DNA of 49,021 nt, taken from the NCBI GenBank assembly GCA_003670925.1, contig QWQG01000187.1, positions 1 through 49,021 of the forward strand, written 5' to 3'. Positions 18,684-27,661 of the stretch are shown one piece after another. The notes below the pieces were generated by a model. That model was given only the letters and a program-made list of their open reading frames with translations. It was not told the origin of the DNA and did no database searches. Positions within the stretch are counted from its first letter, which is position 1, and each line of letters begins with the position of its first letter. Position numbers and translations under genes: made by a program. This DNA is from Planctomycetota bacterium. Its GTDB lineage: Bacteria; Planctomycetota; Planctomycetia; Planctomycetales; Planctomycetaceae.

Positions 18684-20084
18684 ATGGCTCGGAATCTATC
18701 AGGCTCTCTGCTCGTCGTCGATGACGATCGTTACATTCAGTCTGCCATGGCAGACTATCTTCGGGGTTTGGGATATCGAACCGAGACCGCATCCAATTGC
18801 ACCGACGCGATTGCCCGCATGGAGGAATTTCCCTTCGAGGCCATAATCTGTGACGTTAACCTTCCTGACAAGGATGGATTCCAGTTATTGCAGTGGTCCC
18901 GCGAAAATGCCCCGGAAACCGCCATCATTCTCCTGACGGGTTTCGGCACAATTGAAAGTGCCGTTGAAGCCATCCGCATGGGAGCATTTGATTATTTGAC
19001 AAAACCTGTCATCGATGAGGAACTGCGCTTCTCCATCGAACGTGCCCTCAGTCAGCGGCAGATTTTGGACGAAAACAAGAAACTGAAGGCTCAGTTGACG
19101 CAACGATTCGGGCTTTCGAGCATCATCGGCAAAGACTATAAGATGCTGCGGATGTTTGAGTTGATTGAAAGTGTGGCTGATACGCGTACAACTGTCTTGA
19201 TCTTGGGCGAAAGTGGCACAGGCAAGACGATGACCGCACGTTCCATTCATCAACTGAGCAATCGCCGCGACAAACCGTTTGTGGAAGTTGCGTGCGGATC
19301 ACTGCCTGAATCATTACTGGAAAGCGAACTGTTCGGCCATGTCACAGGTGCGTTTACCGGAGCGTCACATGACAAGATCGGCAAGTTTTTGCAGGCAGAC
19401 CGCGGGACCTTGTTTCTCGACGAAGTCGCCACTGCCTCACCTGCCCTGCAGGTCAAACTTCTGCGTGTCCTTCAGGATCGTGAATTTGAACCAGTCGGCG
19501 GTAACGTGACACATAAGGTCGATGTGCGCCTTGTGCTTGCTACCAACGAAAATCTGGAAGAGTGCGTCAAACGTGGTACGTTCCGCGAAGATCTTTACTA
19601 CCGAATCAACGTCATTGCGATGACTCAGCCGCCTTTGCGAGACCGCATTGGCGATATCCCGCTCTTATCAGCCCACTATCTGCAGATGTTCAACGAACAA
19701 ACTGGACGCAACATTTCAGCGATTGATGAAATGGCAATGCAAGCCATGCAACACTACCACTGGCCAGGTAACGTTCGCGAACTCGTGAACGTCATTGAAC
19801 GTGCGGTTGTCCTGTGTCGTGAAGATCATATCACAGCCGGCGATCTTCCTGAAAAACTGTTCGCCAATCACGAACACCGCGCAAATATCGAAACGTACCT
19901 CGGAGGAGCGTCTTTGAAGTCGGCCTTGACGGAACCTGAACGTCATCTAATCATTCAAGCTTTGGAAGCCAGCGGCTGGAATCGTCAAAAAACCGCAAAG
20001 ACATTGGGGATCAACCGCACGACACTGTACAAGAAAATGAAACGCTACGAGATCGATTTTGAATCCGTTTACAAGCACATCTAG
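18684..20084 (+). CDS. NtrC-family sigma-54-dependent response regulator
   Basis: A complete 466-residue regulator. The receiver domain (residues about 8-120) has the acidic triad and the phosphorylatable Asp57 ([10 protein letters not shown]), with the conserved Lys in YLTKPV. The central AAA+ domain has Walker A GESGTGKT near 175, the sigma-54-contacting GAFTGA at 222-227, and [10 protein letters not shown] for Walker B. The C-terminal Fis-type helix-turn-helix is [20 protein letters not shown]. It would activate promoters read by sigma-54 RNA polymerase when phosphorylated. GAGGGG lies about 8 bases before the ATG. No histidine kinase gene is beside it, so the partner is elsewhere. A hairpin terminator follows the stop. 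Confidence 0.96.
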   Translation: MARNLSGSLLVVDDDRYIQSAMADYLRGLGYRTETASNCTDAIARMEEFPFEAIICDVNLPDKDGFQLLQWSRENAPETAIILLTGFGTIESAVEAIRMGAFDYLTKPVIDEELRFSIERALSQRQILDENKKLKAQLTQRFGLSSIIGKDYKMLRMFELIESVADTRTTVLILGESGTGKTMTARSIHQLSNRRDKPFVEVACGSLPESLLESELFGHVTGAFTGASHDKIGKFLQADRGTLFLDEVATASPALQVKLLRVLQDREFEPVGGNVTHKVDVRLVLATNENLEECVKRGTFREDLYYRINVIAMTQPPLRDRIGDIPLLSAHYLQMFNEQTGRNISAIDEMAMQAMQHYHWPGNVRELVNVIERAVVLCREDHITAGDLPEKLFANHEHRANIETYLGGASLKSALTEPERHLIIQALEASGWNRQKTAKTLGINRTTLYKKMKRYEIDFESVYKHI

Positions 20085-20112
20085 TTGAGACCGTTCGATC
20101 GCAAAAAGATTC

Positions 20113-20142
20113 AAGGCCCAGCAATCTAAAATGCTGGGCCTT
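20113..20142. terminator. Bidirectional intrinsic terminator
   Basis: A perfect 11-base stem (AAGGCCCAGCA / TGCTGGGCCTT) with an 8-base loop sits 28 bases after the NtrC-type stop codon and is followed by TTTTTG on the plus strand. On the minus strand the same stem is soon followed by another short T-run (CTTTTTG), so it could also end transcription of the epimerase gene on that strand. Confidence 0.9.
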
Positions 20143-20160
20143 TTTGCGTTCCTGTAACGC

Positions 20161-20178
20161 GTCAGGCAACTGCCTGAC
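20161..20178. repeat. Palindrome GTCAGGCA-AC-TGCCTGAC
   Basis: A perfect 8-base inverted repeat with a 2-base centre lies between the terminator and the stop of the epimerase gene. It has no adjacent T-run on either strand, so it is not a classical terminator. I suspect it is a REP-like intergenic palindrome, but only one copy was noticed in the window. Confidence 0.5.
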
Positions 20179-20181
20179 ACC

Positions 20182-21105
20182 CTATTTTTCACGATAGAAT
20201 TCAATCGTCTGCCGCACGCCGTCCAATAACGACGTTGTCTGCCAATCACGGAACAGTTCTGTAATATATTTTGGATGTGGTGGGATATTGGCGGGGATCT
20301 CTGGCCCGGAAATGCTGATGGTCCCGACCGACTCCGGTTTGAGGGTTTCAATTACGCGAAGGAACTCGGCTGTCGTTGCCTGCTCGCCAGGCAAATCGGC
20401 TACAGTTGCACCCGGAGGACATTTGAGGGCAGCCTGCACAAATGCTCGCGCGACGTCGGCAACATAGTCATAACCAACACGGCCCGTGTAGCCGATTGAA
20501 TACGTTTCGCCGCGTGCCGCCGCGCGGCAAGCCAGCGATGGGCCAGCGGTTAGGCCGAACTCTCGTTCTGGTCCGTAGACAACATGCGGCCGGATGGCGA
20601 CTGAAGCAATTCCAAAGTGACGCCAGTACTGCTCTGCGATCAGATCAACAGCCTGTTTGAACGCTCCATAAAATGATGGTGGTCGATTGAGGGCAGCACT
20701 TTCTCCTCCAGACTCCGGACCGTAGACGGCATAGGAACTCGCATACGAGACTGCATGAATTCGTCCCGAACGGCGAGCAGCCTCAAATACAGCTGTGCTC
20801 CCCAGCACATTCACCTGACAGCCTAGCCACGGATCCTGCTGACACGCGGGAGTCAGCAATGCCGCAAGATGAATCAGGTGAGTTACGTGATGCCGCTCAA
20901 TAACTTCTTGAAGTTCATCGCAATTGAACAGGGATGCATCGGACCACGCAACATCCCTTGATCGATCCCCCAGAACTCGCTCCAATCGTTCAGGCATCTT
21001 CTGATTATCAATGACAACCGTCTGCGCCCCGCAGTTCAGTAGCTCACGGAGAACCCAAGTGCCAATAAAACCACTGCCGCCAGTAACCAAAACACAAATA
21101 TTCAT
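20182..21105 (-). CDS. NAD-dependent epimerase/dehydratase (extended SDR)
   Basis: A 307-residue extended short-chain dehydrogenase with the NAD-binding GGSGFIG near the N-terminus, the acidic residue ending the second strand (VIDNQ), AALLTPACQQDP, and the catalytic YGAFK with the upstream Ser in SYASSYAVYG. Such proteins epimerise or dehydrate sugars bound to nucleotides; RPHVVYGPERE and the following GYDYVADVARAF are typical of the sugar-nucleotide group. The start at 21105 has AGGAA upstream; the longer frame to 21198 adds 31 residues without a match. The gene follows the sialidase-like gene on the same strand after a 244-base gap. The sugar is unknown. Confidence 0.9.
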   Translation of the reverse strand: MNICVLVTGGSGFIGTWVLRELLNCGAQTVVIDNQKMPERLERVLGDRSRDVAWSDASLFNCDELQEVIERHHVTHLIHLAALLTPACQQDPWLGCQVNVLGSTAVFEAARRSGRIHAVSYASSYAVYGPESGGESAALNRPPSFYGAFKQAVDLIAEQYWRHFGIASVAIRPHVVYGPEREFGLTAGPSLACRAAARGETYSIGYTGRVGYDYVADVARAFVQAALKCPPGATVADLPGEQATTAEFLRVIETLKPESVGTISISGPEIPANIPPHPKYITELFRDWQTTSLLDGVRQTIEFYREK

Positions 21106-21349
21106 CTTCGTGCTTTTCCTTCTGAAGCAACTCTGAATGCAGCAACCAGAAACAGACCATCTATGAATCGTACCCGTTTGTACAATAACGAACGTCAACG
21201 GCTACAACCACGATCAAGAATCCCTTATCCCTCATCCTGATCGTCATCGGACGCCGAATACGGACTCGTCAGAGAAAGCCAACCTAACCGGGCGATTGCA
21301 ACTCAGCGTAGGAGAAGATCGAACCAGAAGAGACCTGCTTGCGACGAAC

Positions 21350-23365
21350 TTACTCGACCGATTGATTCGGCCGTGACCATTTCACGCGGCCAAGCCAGAC
21401 TGTGCCGTCGGCTCCTTTGGGGTGCGGCTTATCGCTTACGAGGAACTCAGCGTCCGTGACCCATGATTCGTGAGGTGAAATACTCGCCGTGCCAAAGTTA
21501 CCCAGCATGACTCCGCGTTCAGGCAATAAGATCTGTTCCGTGCGCCGAAGCACTTGGAGCGTCTGCGGATCGACCTGCGCAATAAAAATGGGTGCGCGGT
21601 TCCGCATAATATGGTCGTTGTCCGCGCCACGCCTAGTGTAGCTCAGGAACAATCCTTCACCATGCGTCAGCCAATGCGTCTGCGTGTTGTAGCTCCCCAG
21701 ATCTTGCTCATCATCAAACGTCCATTTTTTGACGGGCGCGAAGTGCAGGCCATCATCGCTGGTCGTCACAAATGCAGCAGTGTCGTGTCGCAGAGTGAGA
21801 TAATATGTCTCTTGAAATCGCGTCAGGGATGGCTCGTAAAAACCACGTCCCCCGGGCGTGGTCAATTCATCCCCGTGCGTGATATATTTGAGTTTCAGTC
21901 CGTCGTAGGAACAGTGTAGAACAGTGGCAGTATAGTCGCTGCCATGCGGCCCTTGGATGTAGACCGGAATTAACAACGTCCCATCTGACTGCTCCAGCCA
22001 TTGAACACAACCTGGCGCGACGAGGAAAAATTTGCCATCGGTGTCCGGCATCTCGAGTAGTTTCCATGCGCTCCATTTGTCTAGAGTCGGATCGTACGTG
22101 GCGTAAGCACACTCGTGGGAGCGTGCCTTGTCGACCAATTGTTCTCCCTCCGGACTGTAACGCAACTTGACCCCGATCGCTAAAAGTTTTCCACTGTGTG
22201 TGAGCCACCCCGGCGTCACGTCGCAGACGGCAATTGTTTCGTTGTTTTCCCCCAATTGTGAAGCCAACTCCGGAATTTCTGTGGGGCCAGTCCAAGTCTC
22301 GCCAAGATCGTTGGTTCGCAGATAGTAAAGGCCTGAGTAATGGTCACTGACTCCGAGGTGCTTCTGAATCGTCATCACGACTGCTGGCCGACCATCCTTC
22401 CCGAGCGCTGGCAGAGCGGCAACACGAGGATGAAACCAGCAGGACTTGGCGTTGAGTTCCTTAAACACGGCACCGCTCCGCGCCTCGAATCGCAGAACTT
22501 TCGGGCTGGCCAACATCAACAGCGATTGTGCCGCACGAATTCGTGCATCGGGATGCGAATCATCGAGCATTATCGTCAACCGTGCACGCGCAGTTATAAC
22601 TCGTGCGTCACCCGCGAATGTGGCCGCATAGGTTCGGATGGCATTGTCTTGGCTAGTCAGGTTTTGTTGCAGTGCCTGCTGTCCGTCAGGATCGCCGAGG
22701 ATCGCAAGCGCGTGTTCGAAATTTGCTCGTGTTGCGGGATCGGGACAGCGACTCAACTGTGCCTGGAGCCGCGGGATGTCACTCCTGTCACCAATCTGCC
22801 CCAACACCCACGCGGCGATGGTGTAGTTCGAAGGATCACCGTCTTTCAACAAATCACGCACAGTTTGCAGCGGTTGCCCAACTCCGCCGTGCACAAGTGC
22901 ACCTGCTGCCATGAGTTTCAATTTGAGGTTGTCACTCTGAGCGTACGCACGTTGCATGGATTGGCCATCCCCGATGTCAAACACCTTAAAGAGGCTCTCG
23001 GCAGCATGCACGTGTCCGTAGTTGTTTTCTCCCGCGAGGATGTTGAGCATGATTTGCACGGCTGAACGATCCCCAGCACGGACAATCTCACGCGCGATGC
23101 CGCACAGATGCTGGTCGTCAGTTTCCGTTGTCAGTTGCGGGGTCAGGTACTCGACCACTTCGAGGCCCTGACCTCCCAGTGTCAGTCCTTCCGCCGCGTG
23201 CATGGACGGCCAAAATTCGTCGCCATGCAGTCCCCCGCGGAGGACACTCAAGCATTTCGCATGCGTTGCGGTGTCAAGCGAGATTCGAGGGTCGTCCGAG
23301 GCACTACTCCAGAGCCGCGGAAGCAGAGCTAGAATTGTGAAACAGATTCGTACAGTCGCATTCAT
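21350..23365 (-). CDS. Exported HEAT-repeat plus sialidase/BNR-like beta-propeller protein
   Basis: A 671-residue two-part protein. A signal peptide is followed by helical HEAT-like repeats over roughly residues 30-280 (for example GALVHGGVGQPLQTVRDLL and AWVLGQIGDRSDIPRLQAQL). The second half, about 300-670, is a beta-propeller of the sialidase/neuraminidase superfamily, with an Asp-box-like segment (LRTNDLGETWTGP), further blades such as YDPTLDKWSAWKL, and TTSDDGLHFAPVKKW. Catalytic residues were not aligned, so enzymatic activity is uncertain. The start has AGGGA 7 bases upstream. It lies 69 bases downstream of the SDR gene that closes the aldolase operon, so it may be part of the same transcript. 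The combination of helical scaffold and propeller is unusual. Confidence 0.8.
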   Translation of the reverse strand: MNATVRICFTILALLPRLWSSASDDPRISLDTATHAKCLSVLRGGLHGDEFWPSMHAAEGLTLGGQGLEVVEYLTPQLTTETDDQHLCGIAREIVRAGDRSAVQIMLNILAGENNYGHVHAAESLFKVFDIGDGQSMQRAYAQSDNLKLKLMAAGALVHGGVGQPLQTVRDLLKDGDPSNYTIAAWVLGQIGDRSDIPRLQAQLSRCPDPATRANFEHALAILGDPDGQQALQQNLTSQDNAIRTYAATFAGDARVITARARLTIMLDDSHPDARIRAAQSLLMLASPKVLRFEARSGAVFKELNAKSCWFHPRVAALPALGKDGRPAVVMTIQKHLGVSDHYSGLYYLRTNDLGETWTGPTEIPELASQLGENNETIAVCDVTPGWLTHSGKLLAIGVKLRYSPEGEQLVDKARSHECAYATYDPTLDKWSAWKLLEMPDTDGKFFLVAPGCVQWLEQSDGTLLIPVYIQGPHGSDYTATVLHCSYDGLKLKYITHGDELTTPGGRGFYEPSLTRFQETYYLTLRHDTAAFVTTSDDGLHFAPVKKWTFDDEQDLGSYNTQTHWLTHGEGLFLSYTRRGADNDHIMRNRAPIFIAQVDPQTLQVLRRTEQILLPERGVMLGNFGTASISPHESWVTDAEFLVSDKPHPKGADGTVWLGRVKWSRPNQSVE

Positions 23366-23434
23366 AGCAAATCCCTTGATTCATGTCTGGTGACCAATCG
23401 ATTGTTGCGCGAGCCAATCTTAACCGCGTTTCCC

Positions 23435-24229
23435 TCACCACGCCGTCCACCCACCGTCGACCAGCAGATTCTGACCGGTCACATAACTTCCCGCATCGCT
23501 GACCAGCAGCAGCAAAGGCCCCTTCAGTTCATGTGGTTCTCCCATGCGGCCTGCCGGACTTTTGACTTTTAGACGCTCCACCATCTGTGACGGAGCCTTC
23601 TCAGATGGAAACGGGCCGGGGCTGAGGCAATTCACCCGGACATTGTCCTTCGCCCAATAGACGGCCAGATGTCGCGTCATGTGCACAATCCCCCCCTTGA
23701 GCGTATGATATTGTACAGGACTCGCGGCACAGATTCCTTCGTAAGCATCGGGGTATGAACCGACCACTCCATACATCGACCCGATCATCACGATCGATCC
23801 CGGCACGCTTCGGCTGACAACATGATCACGCAAGCGACGCGCTAGCAGAAAATAACCGGTCGCATTCTGCAAATCCTTATTGAATGCCTCCGCCGTCACG
23901 TTTGTCAGATCGAGCGCGTGGCCCTGTTGACCATTATTGATTAAAATATCCACCCGTCCGGCCGCACTGACTGCCGCGTCAAAACCTTCGTTCAGGGACG
24001 ATTCGTTCAGATGATCAAGAGCCACAGCGCGGTGGATCACGCCCCACGGGGATGGCAATGCATCAGCCACACTTTGAGCTCGATTTTGCTCTCGACTTCC
24101 AATCACAACGAGGGCGCCAGCTTCGGCAAGTGCGCGTGACAACGCTTGGCCCAAATAGCCGGAACCGCCGGTGATGAGGGCGACGCGACCAGTCAAATCA
24201 AAAAGTTTTTGAATTGTAGGTTCCTGCAT
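23435..24229 (-). CDS. Short-chain dehydrogenase/reductase
   Basis: A 264-residue classical SDR that interconverts a hydroxyl and a carbonyl using NAD(P). Motifs: TGxxxGxG as ITGGSGYLGQ, NNGQ for the NNAG site, the catalytic Ser in MIGSMYG, YHTLK (Tyr-x-x-x-Lys), and a C-terminal GQNLLVDGGW. Its ATG shares a base with the stop of the upstream aminotransferase gene (TGATG), strong evidence for translational coupling; the longer reading frame (to 24286) overlaps that gene and is rejected. It is the last of the five tightly packed genes. Its substrate is likely a compound handled by the same operon. Confidence 0.92.
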   Translation of the reverse strand: MQEPTIQKLFDLTGRVALITGGSGYLGQALSRALAEAGALVVIGSREQNRAQSVADALPSPWGVIHRAVALDHLNESSLNEGFDAAVSAAGRVDILINNGQQGHALDLTNVTAEAFNKDLQNATGYFLLARRLRDHVVSRSVPGSIVMIGSMYGVVGSYPDAYEGICAASPVQYHTLKGGIVHMTRHLAVYWAKDNVRVNCLSPGPFPSEKAPSQMVERLKVKSPAGRMGEPHELKGPLLLLVSDAGSYVTGQNLLVDGGWTAW

Positions 24230-25152
24230 CACGTCATCTGCCGTTGAGCCTGTGCCACGATGTCCATGCCGACCAGTGCGCTCCATGCCGCCAGTAAGCG
24301 ATTCGTCACGGGACCAACTTTCCCGTCACCTACAGGCAAACCGTTAAACTTCGTCGCGGGCATGATGCAATATGGCGTGCTGGTGAAGAAGACCTCATCT
24401 GCCGTGTAGAAGTCGTAGACCTGCAGGCGAGCTTCCCGAATGGGGATACCGATCTTGTCGGCAAGTTCCAACGCAGTCCGGCGACTGATCCCAGCGAGAC
24501 AATTCTCAGTTGTCGGTGTCACGAGCTCGCCGTCTATGACCGCAAAAAGATTGCCGCCTTTGTTCTCGGAAACATAGCCGTCCACATCCAGAATGACACA
24601 TTGCGCGTCGGGGTCCATCAGCCGTGCTTCTGTATCCGCCAGAGTGTAAAAGAGCCGGCTGCGATTCTTAATGCGTGCATCTAGTGACTGAGCGGGTACA
24701 GCCCGACTCATCGATGTCACTGCATGACAGCCCTCGGTATAGTACCTAGCCCAACCACGCAGATCCATGTGATTAGTGAAAATCATGACAGTTGCGGCGT
24801 TGGTCTGCGATGAGCTGGGCCCGGGCTTCATTAAACCCCGTGAGATATTGTGGACGATCCAGCAGTCATCGTCGGAGCCCATCCTAGAAAGATTGACATC
24901 AAGGACATCTTGGGTGATCCTCTTCAGTTCACCCAGTGAGAGACCCGGATCAACACGACTGACTTTGAGCGACCGGTAGAGACGGGTGAGATGTTCGTCG
25001 AGTCGAAATGGCAGATGAAGAAACGTCCGCGTGGACTCGGTAAGGCTGTCGCCAAGCATGACCGCACTGTCAAAAATCGAAATCTTCGCCTCGGATTCCG
25101 GCACGATTTTTCCGGAAAGATAGACCTGGCGCTGTGGAACTGTGCTCTCCAT
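24229..25152 (-). CDS. Class IV aminotransferase (branched-chain/D-amino-acid type)
   Basis: A 307-residue PLP enzyme of fold type IV, which moves amino groups between keto acids and amino acids. The Schiff-base Lys is the one in DARIKNRSRLFYTLAD, followed by the cofactor phosphate and ring contacts in VSENKGGNLF and GISRRTALELA. These match branched-chain or D-alanine aminotransferases and aminodeoxychorismate lyase; the true activity cannot be separated by sequence alone. It is preceded by GGGAG before the ATG, lies 30 bases after the deacylase stop, and its stop overlaps the start of the next SDR. It belongs to the aldolase operon. Confidence 0.92.
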   Translation of the reverse strand: MESTVPQRQVYLSGKIVPESEAKISIFDSAVMLGDSLTESTRTFLHLPFRLDEHLTRLYRSLKVSRVDPGLSLGELKRITQDVLDVNLSRMGSDDDCWIVHNISRGLMKPGPSSSQTNAATVMIFTNHMDLRGWARYYTEGCHAVTSMSRAVPAQSLDARIKNRSRLFYTLADTEARLMDPDAQCVILDVDGYVSENKGGNLFAVIDGELVTPTTENCLAGISRRTALELADKIGIPIREARLQVYDFYTADEVFFTSTPYCIMPATKFNGLPVGDGKVGPVTNRLLAAWSALVGMDIVAQAQRQMT

Positions 25153-25182
25153 GGATTCTCTTTCACTCCCAATCGATGACGC

Positions 25183-26091
25183 TTACAACCCCAGCACAAC
25201 CCCGACCGATTCGCCCGCATGAACGCAGGGAAATGTTCGCAGTACGAGCACGATACCCGACTGAGTCGCCTTGACCACCACTGGCGGGCTGCCGTCGACG
25301 GGATAAATCGTACCGAGCGGATCGCTAGCATGTACAGCGTCGCCAAGCTTTACGTGCGTTTCGAAATGTCCCGTGACGGGAGACGGATTGCAAACCTGCA
25401 TATGGCCCGCCTGCGGATGAACATCTTCCACGACATGTGCGATTCGACTGCTGGGCCGAGCCCGTTCAAGCATCCCCAATTCAGACATCACATTCAGGCA
25501 GCCATCGACATAGGCTTCGATCCCCGCTGGATCACATCTGGCGGCACCTAGGTACTCGCAATAAATCGCCGGAATGTTTGCATCCCGCGCCACCGAGAGT
25601 GACCGCCCCTCAAGTGCGGCCGATGTTCCCCAGATAACGGGCAGATTGAAGGCCCGCGCCATCCGCCGTTGTGTTTCTAGCACACTCGGCGTCGGGTGCA
25701 GCATATACCCAGCCAGCGGATAGACGCACATCTCCGTGCCGCCAGTGTGCAGATCAATGTAGTAGTCAGCGCTGCGAATTGCTTCACTGAGGGCCCACGC
25801 GGTCTGTTCGGTGATGCTGCCATCTGAGCGACCTGGACAGGTCCGCGCAAGGTCTAATCCGTCGTCACCGCAGCGGTGGCCGCGGAGAAATGCCGATTCA
25901 TTAACGATTGGAATCAGCGTGATTGTCCCTCGAAAACTCGATTCAGCCCCAGCATGCTGCTCAAAGAAAATCACCAACCGGCGAATCGCCGCGATCGGCT
26001 CAAACTCGTCACCATGCACGCAACCAGTGATTAACAAGCGTGGACCATTGAGCTGCGAACGAAATTCAAATCCCCTGAGCCGCAGCGTCAT
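25183..26091 (-). CDS. Succinylglutamate desuccinylase/aspartoacylase-like deacylase
   Basis: A 302-residue zinc hydrolase of the AstE/AspA group, which removes acyl groups from N-acyl amino acids. The zinc ligands are seen in CVHGDEFEP (His-x-x-Glu) and the second His in YYIDLHTGG; IYCEYLG holds a candidate catalytic Glu. The C-terminal part (from about residue 220) is a beta-rich lid with VHPQAGHMQVCNPSPVTG. Its ATG overlaps the upstream SDR stop (ATGA). An extended reading frame to 26253 lies inside that SDR and is rejected. DoeB, the ectoine pathway deacetylase, is in this family, but nothing here specifically points to ectoine. The substrate is probably an N-acylated intermediate of the operon. 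Confidence 0.88.
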   Translation of the reverse strand: MTLRLRGFEFRSQLNGPRLLITGCVHGDEFEPIAAIRRLVIFFEQHAGAESSFRGTITLIPIVNESAFLRGHRCGDDGLDLARTCPGRSDGSITEQTAWALSEAIRSADYYIDLHTGGTEMCVYPLAGYMLHPTPSVLETQRRMARAFNLPVIWGTSAALEGRSLSVARDANIPAIYCEYLGAARCDPAGIEAYVDGCLNVMSELGMLERARPSSRIAHVVEDVHPQAGHMQVCNPSPVTGHFETHVKLGDAVHASDPLGTIYPVDGSPPVVVKATQSGIVLVLRTFPCVHAGESVGVVLGL

Positions 26092-26888
26092 TTTTTTACT
26101 TCCGTCAACGAAATAATCGATTCGGGGCGGCAATCCTTGAATCGGAAGCAACCGTCTACGGGCAACACGGTCCCCGTAATGTAGTCCGCCTCGTCTGACA
26201 CAAGAAACGCTGCCGCGTTGCCGATGTCTTCCGGTAATCCAAGCCGCCCCCAAGGTAACCGCCGCCCTTCGTTAGCGATCGTTTCTGCGGAAAAAGCGAG
26301 GTGTTCGCCTGGCGTATCGATCCAGCCTGGCTCGATCGCATTCACGTTGATGCGGTAAGGTGCCAGTTCAACCGCGATCGATCTCGTCAAATGATTGAGA
26401 CCAGCCTTGGCCGCTCCATACGCAGCACACAGACTAATGGGCATCTCTGCCTGCACGCTCGAGACAAACAAGATTTTCCCTCCACCACCGCGCGCAACCA
26501 TATGCCGACCCACCAGTTGGCTCATGTGAAAACCGCTTGTCAGCGTTCCTGTGATTGTGCGTTCAAATTCTTCAGGCGGATATTCAAGAAACGCGCAACG
26601 GCGACTGTAAGCCGGATTGCTTACAAGGATGTCGATTCTTGCAAACAAGGCGAGGGCTGCCGTCAATAACTCTTCACAGCCCAATCGAGAAAACACGTCT
26701 GCCTCGATCGCGTAACAGGTGCGTCCGAGTGACCGAATCTCAGAAACCGTCGCTTCAAGGTCCGCACTGCCGGGGCGATCATTGATGAGGATGTCCGCTC
26801 CGCAGCGTGCGAGTTGCACGGCGCAGCCTTTCCCTATTCCCCGACCACCTCCCGTGATAAGTGCGACTTTACCCGTTAGGTTTATCAC
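26088..26888 (-). CDS. Short-chain dehydrogenase/reductase (FabG-like)
   Basis: A 266-residue classical SDR with TGxxxGxG (ITGGGRGIGKG), an Asn-rich site in LVSNPAYS replacing NNAG, catalytic Ser in VSSVQAE, YGAAK and a C-terminal ITGTVLPVDGC. It starts with GTG at 26888, overlapping the TGA stop of the aldolase gene by four bases (GTGA), and its own stop overlaps the next ATG. This makes it the second of a coupled run. Its closest relatives include sugar-alcohol and hydroxy-acid dehydrogenases, but specificity cannot be stated. The protein ends with a longer C-terminal tail than usual. Confidence 0.92.
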   Translation of the reverse strand: MINLTGKVALITGGGRGIGKGCAVQLARCGADILINDRPGSADLEATVSEIRSLGRTCYAIEADVFSRLGCEELLTAALALFARIDILVSNPAYSRRCAFLEYPPEEFERTITGTLTSGFHMSQLVGRHMVARGGGGKILFVSSVQAEMPISLCAAYGAAKAGLNHLTRSIAVELAPYRINVNAIEPGWIDTPGEHLAFSAETIANEGRRLPWGRLGLPEDIGNAAAFLVSDEADYITGTVLPVDGCFRFKDCRPESIISLTEVKK

Positions 26889-27661
26889 GGCGACTCCTGT
26901 CCGCTGCTTTCAAACGCTGCAGCACAGCTTTTGAGCATATTCATGACGGCGCCGAATTCGCCACCGTGATTCAGTAATTGGCCTCCCTGTTGCTGGCGTT
27001 GTTTCATGATCTCTGGAGTCCCGACCGGCGCGCCCCATGCTTTGCCATGTCGCTTGCAGGCGTTCGCCACGCGGTCGTAAGCGGACTCCAATGTGCCTTG
27101 ACTCGGGTCTTGCTTCATCCGCAGTCCGAGATCACCTGGCCCTATGAATAAACCATCCACTCCCGGAACAGATGCAATTTCATCTATGTTCTGGATGGCT
27201 TGCAAAGTCTCTATTTGGACCACGAGAAACGTCTCTTCATTTGCTTCCCTGACGAAGGCATCGCCGTCACAGACGTAGAAATCAGCGTCCAGTCCCGCCC
27301 CGTCAAGCCCGCGGTCACCCACTGGAGGAAACTTCACCGCATCAACTAGCATGCGGGCTTTTTCAGCAGTGTTGACATGCGGAATCATTAACCCTGCCGC
27401 GCCATCCTCGAGATAGCGATAAAGTCGCGTTTTTTCCAGCGTCGCTGGCCGCACCATGATATCGATGTCATGCAGGTGCGCAAAAGCCAAGAGAGCCTGA
27501 ACATCACGATCAGAAAAATTTCGGTGTTCAAGGTCCAGCCAGATGCAGTCGAAGCCAAAGTGGGCTGCCTGCTTGACAAAGAAGGGCATGTAATGTCCAA
27601 GGCAACACATCCGGACCGTCTGGTTGTTACGAATCCGGGCGAGCGTCTTACTTTTTCTCAT
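26885..27661 (-). CDS. HpcH/HpaI-type aldolase
   Basis: A 258-residue TIM-barrel aldolase of the HpcH/HpaI (2-dehydro-3-deoxy-glucarate aldolase-like) family, which cleaves or builds 4-hydroxy-2-keto acids from pyruvate and an aldehyde with a divalent metal. Motifs: FDCIWLDLEHRNF at the start of the barrel, MVRPATLEKTRLYRYLEDGA, with the PHVNTAEKA stretch, the catalytic-type VQIETLQAI (acidic metal ligand), and DGLFIGPGDLGL with the second metal ligand Asp. The start at 27661 follows AGGA; a longer frame adds 18 residues with no family match. It is the first gene of the five-gene run and its stop overlaps the SDR start. The product may be a deoxy-keto sugar acid. Confidence 0.9.
   Translation of the reverse strand: MRKSKTLARIRNNQTVRMCCLGHYMPFFVKQAAHFGFDCIWLDLEHRNFSDRDVQALLAFAHLHDIDIMVRPATLEKTRLYRYLEDGAAGLMIPHVNTAEKARMLVDAVKFPPVGDRGLDGAGLDADFYVCDGDAFVREANEETFLVVQIETLQAIQNIDEIASVPGVDGLFIGPGDLGLRMKQDPSQGTLESAYDRVANACKRHGKAWGAPVGTPEIMKQRQQQGGQLLNHGGEFGAVMNMLKSCAAAFESSGQESP

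Noticed and set aside
22340-23065. Plus-strand open frame of 241 codons
   Set aside because: It lies wholly opposite the sialidase-like gene, has no recognisable motif and unusual Cys/His content, as expected for an antisense shadow.
25183-26091. Ectoine degradation (DoeB) as a firm function
   Set aside because: DoeB is in the same family, but DoeA, DoeC, DoeD or an ectoine transporter were not recognised in the neighbourhood.
25183-26253. Longer 356-residue version of the deacylase
   Set aside because: The extra N-terminus lies inside the upstream SDR gene and has no family match; the ATG at 26091 overlaps the stop as ATGA.
20182-27661. Sialic acid catabolism as the pathway
   Set aside because: No NanA, NanE or NanK-like protein was seen, and the aldolase is of HpcH/HpaI type; the sialidase-like propeller alone is insufficient.
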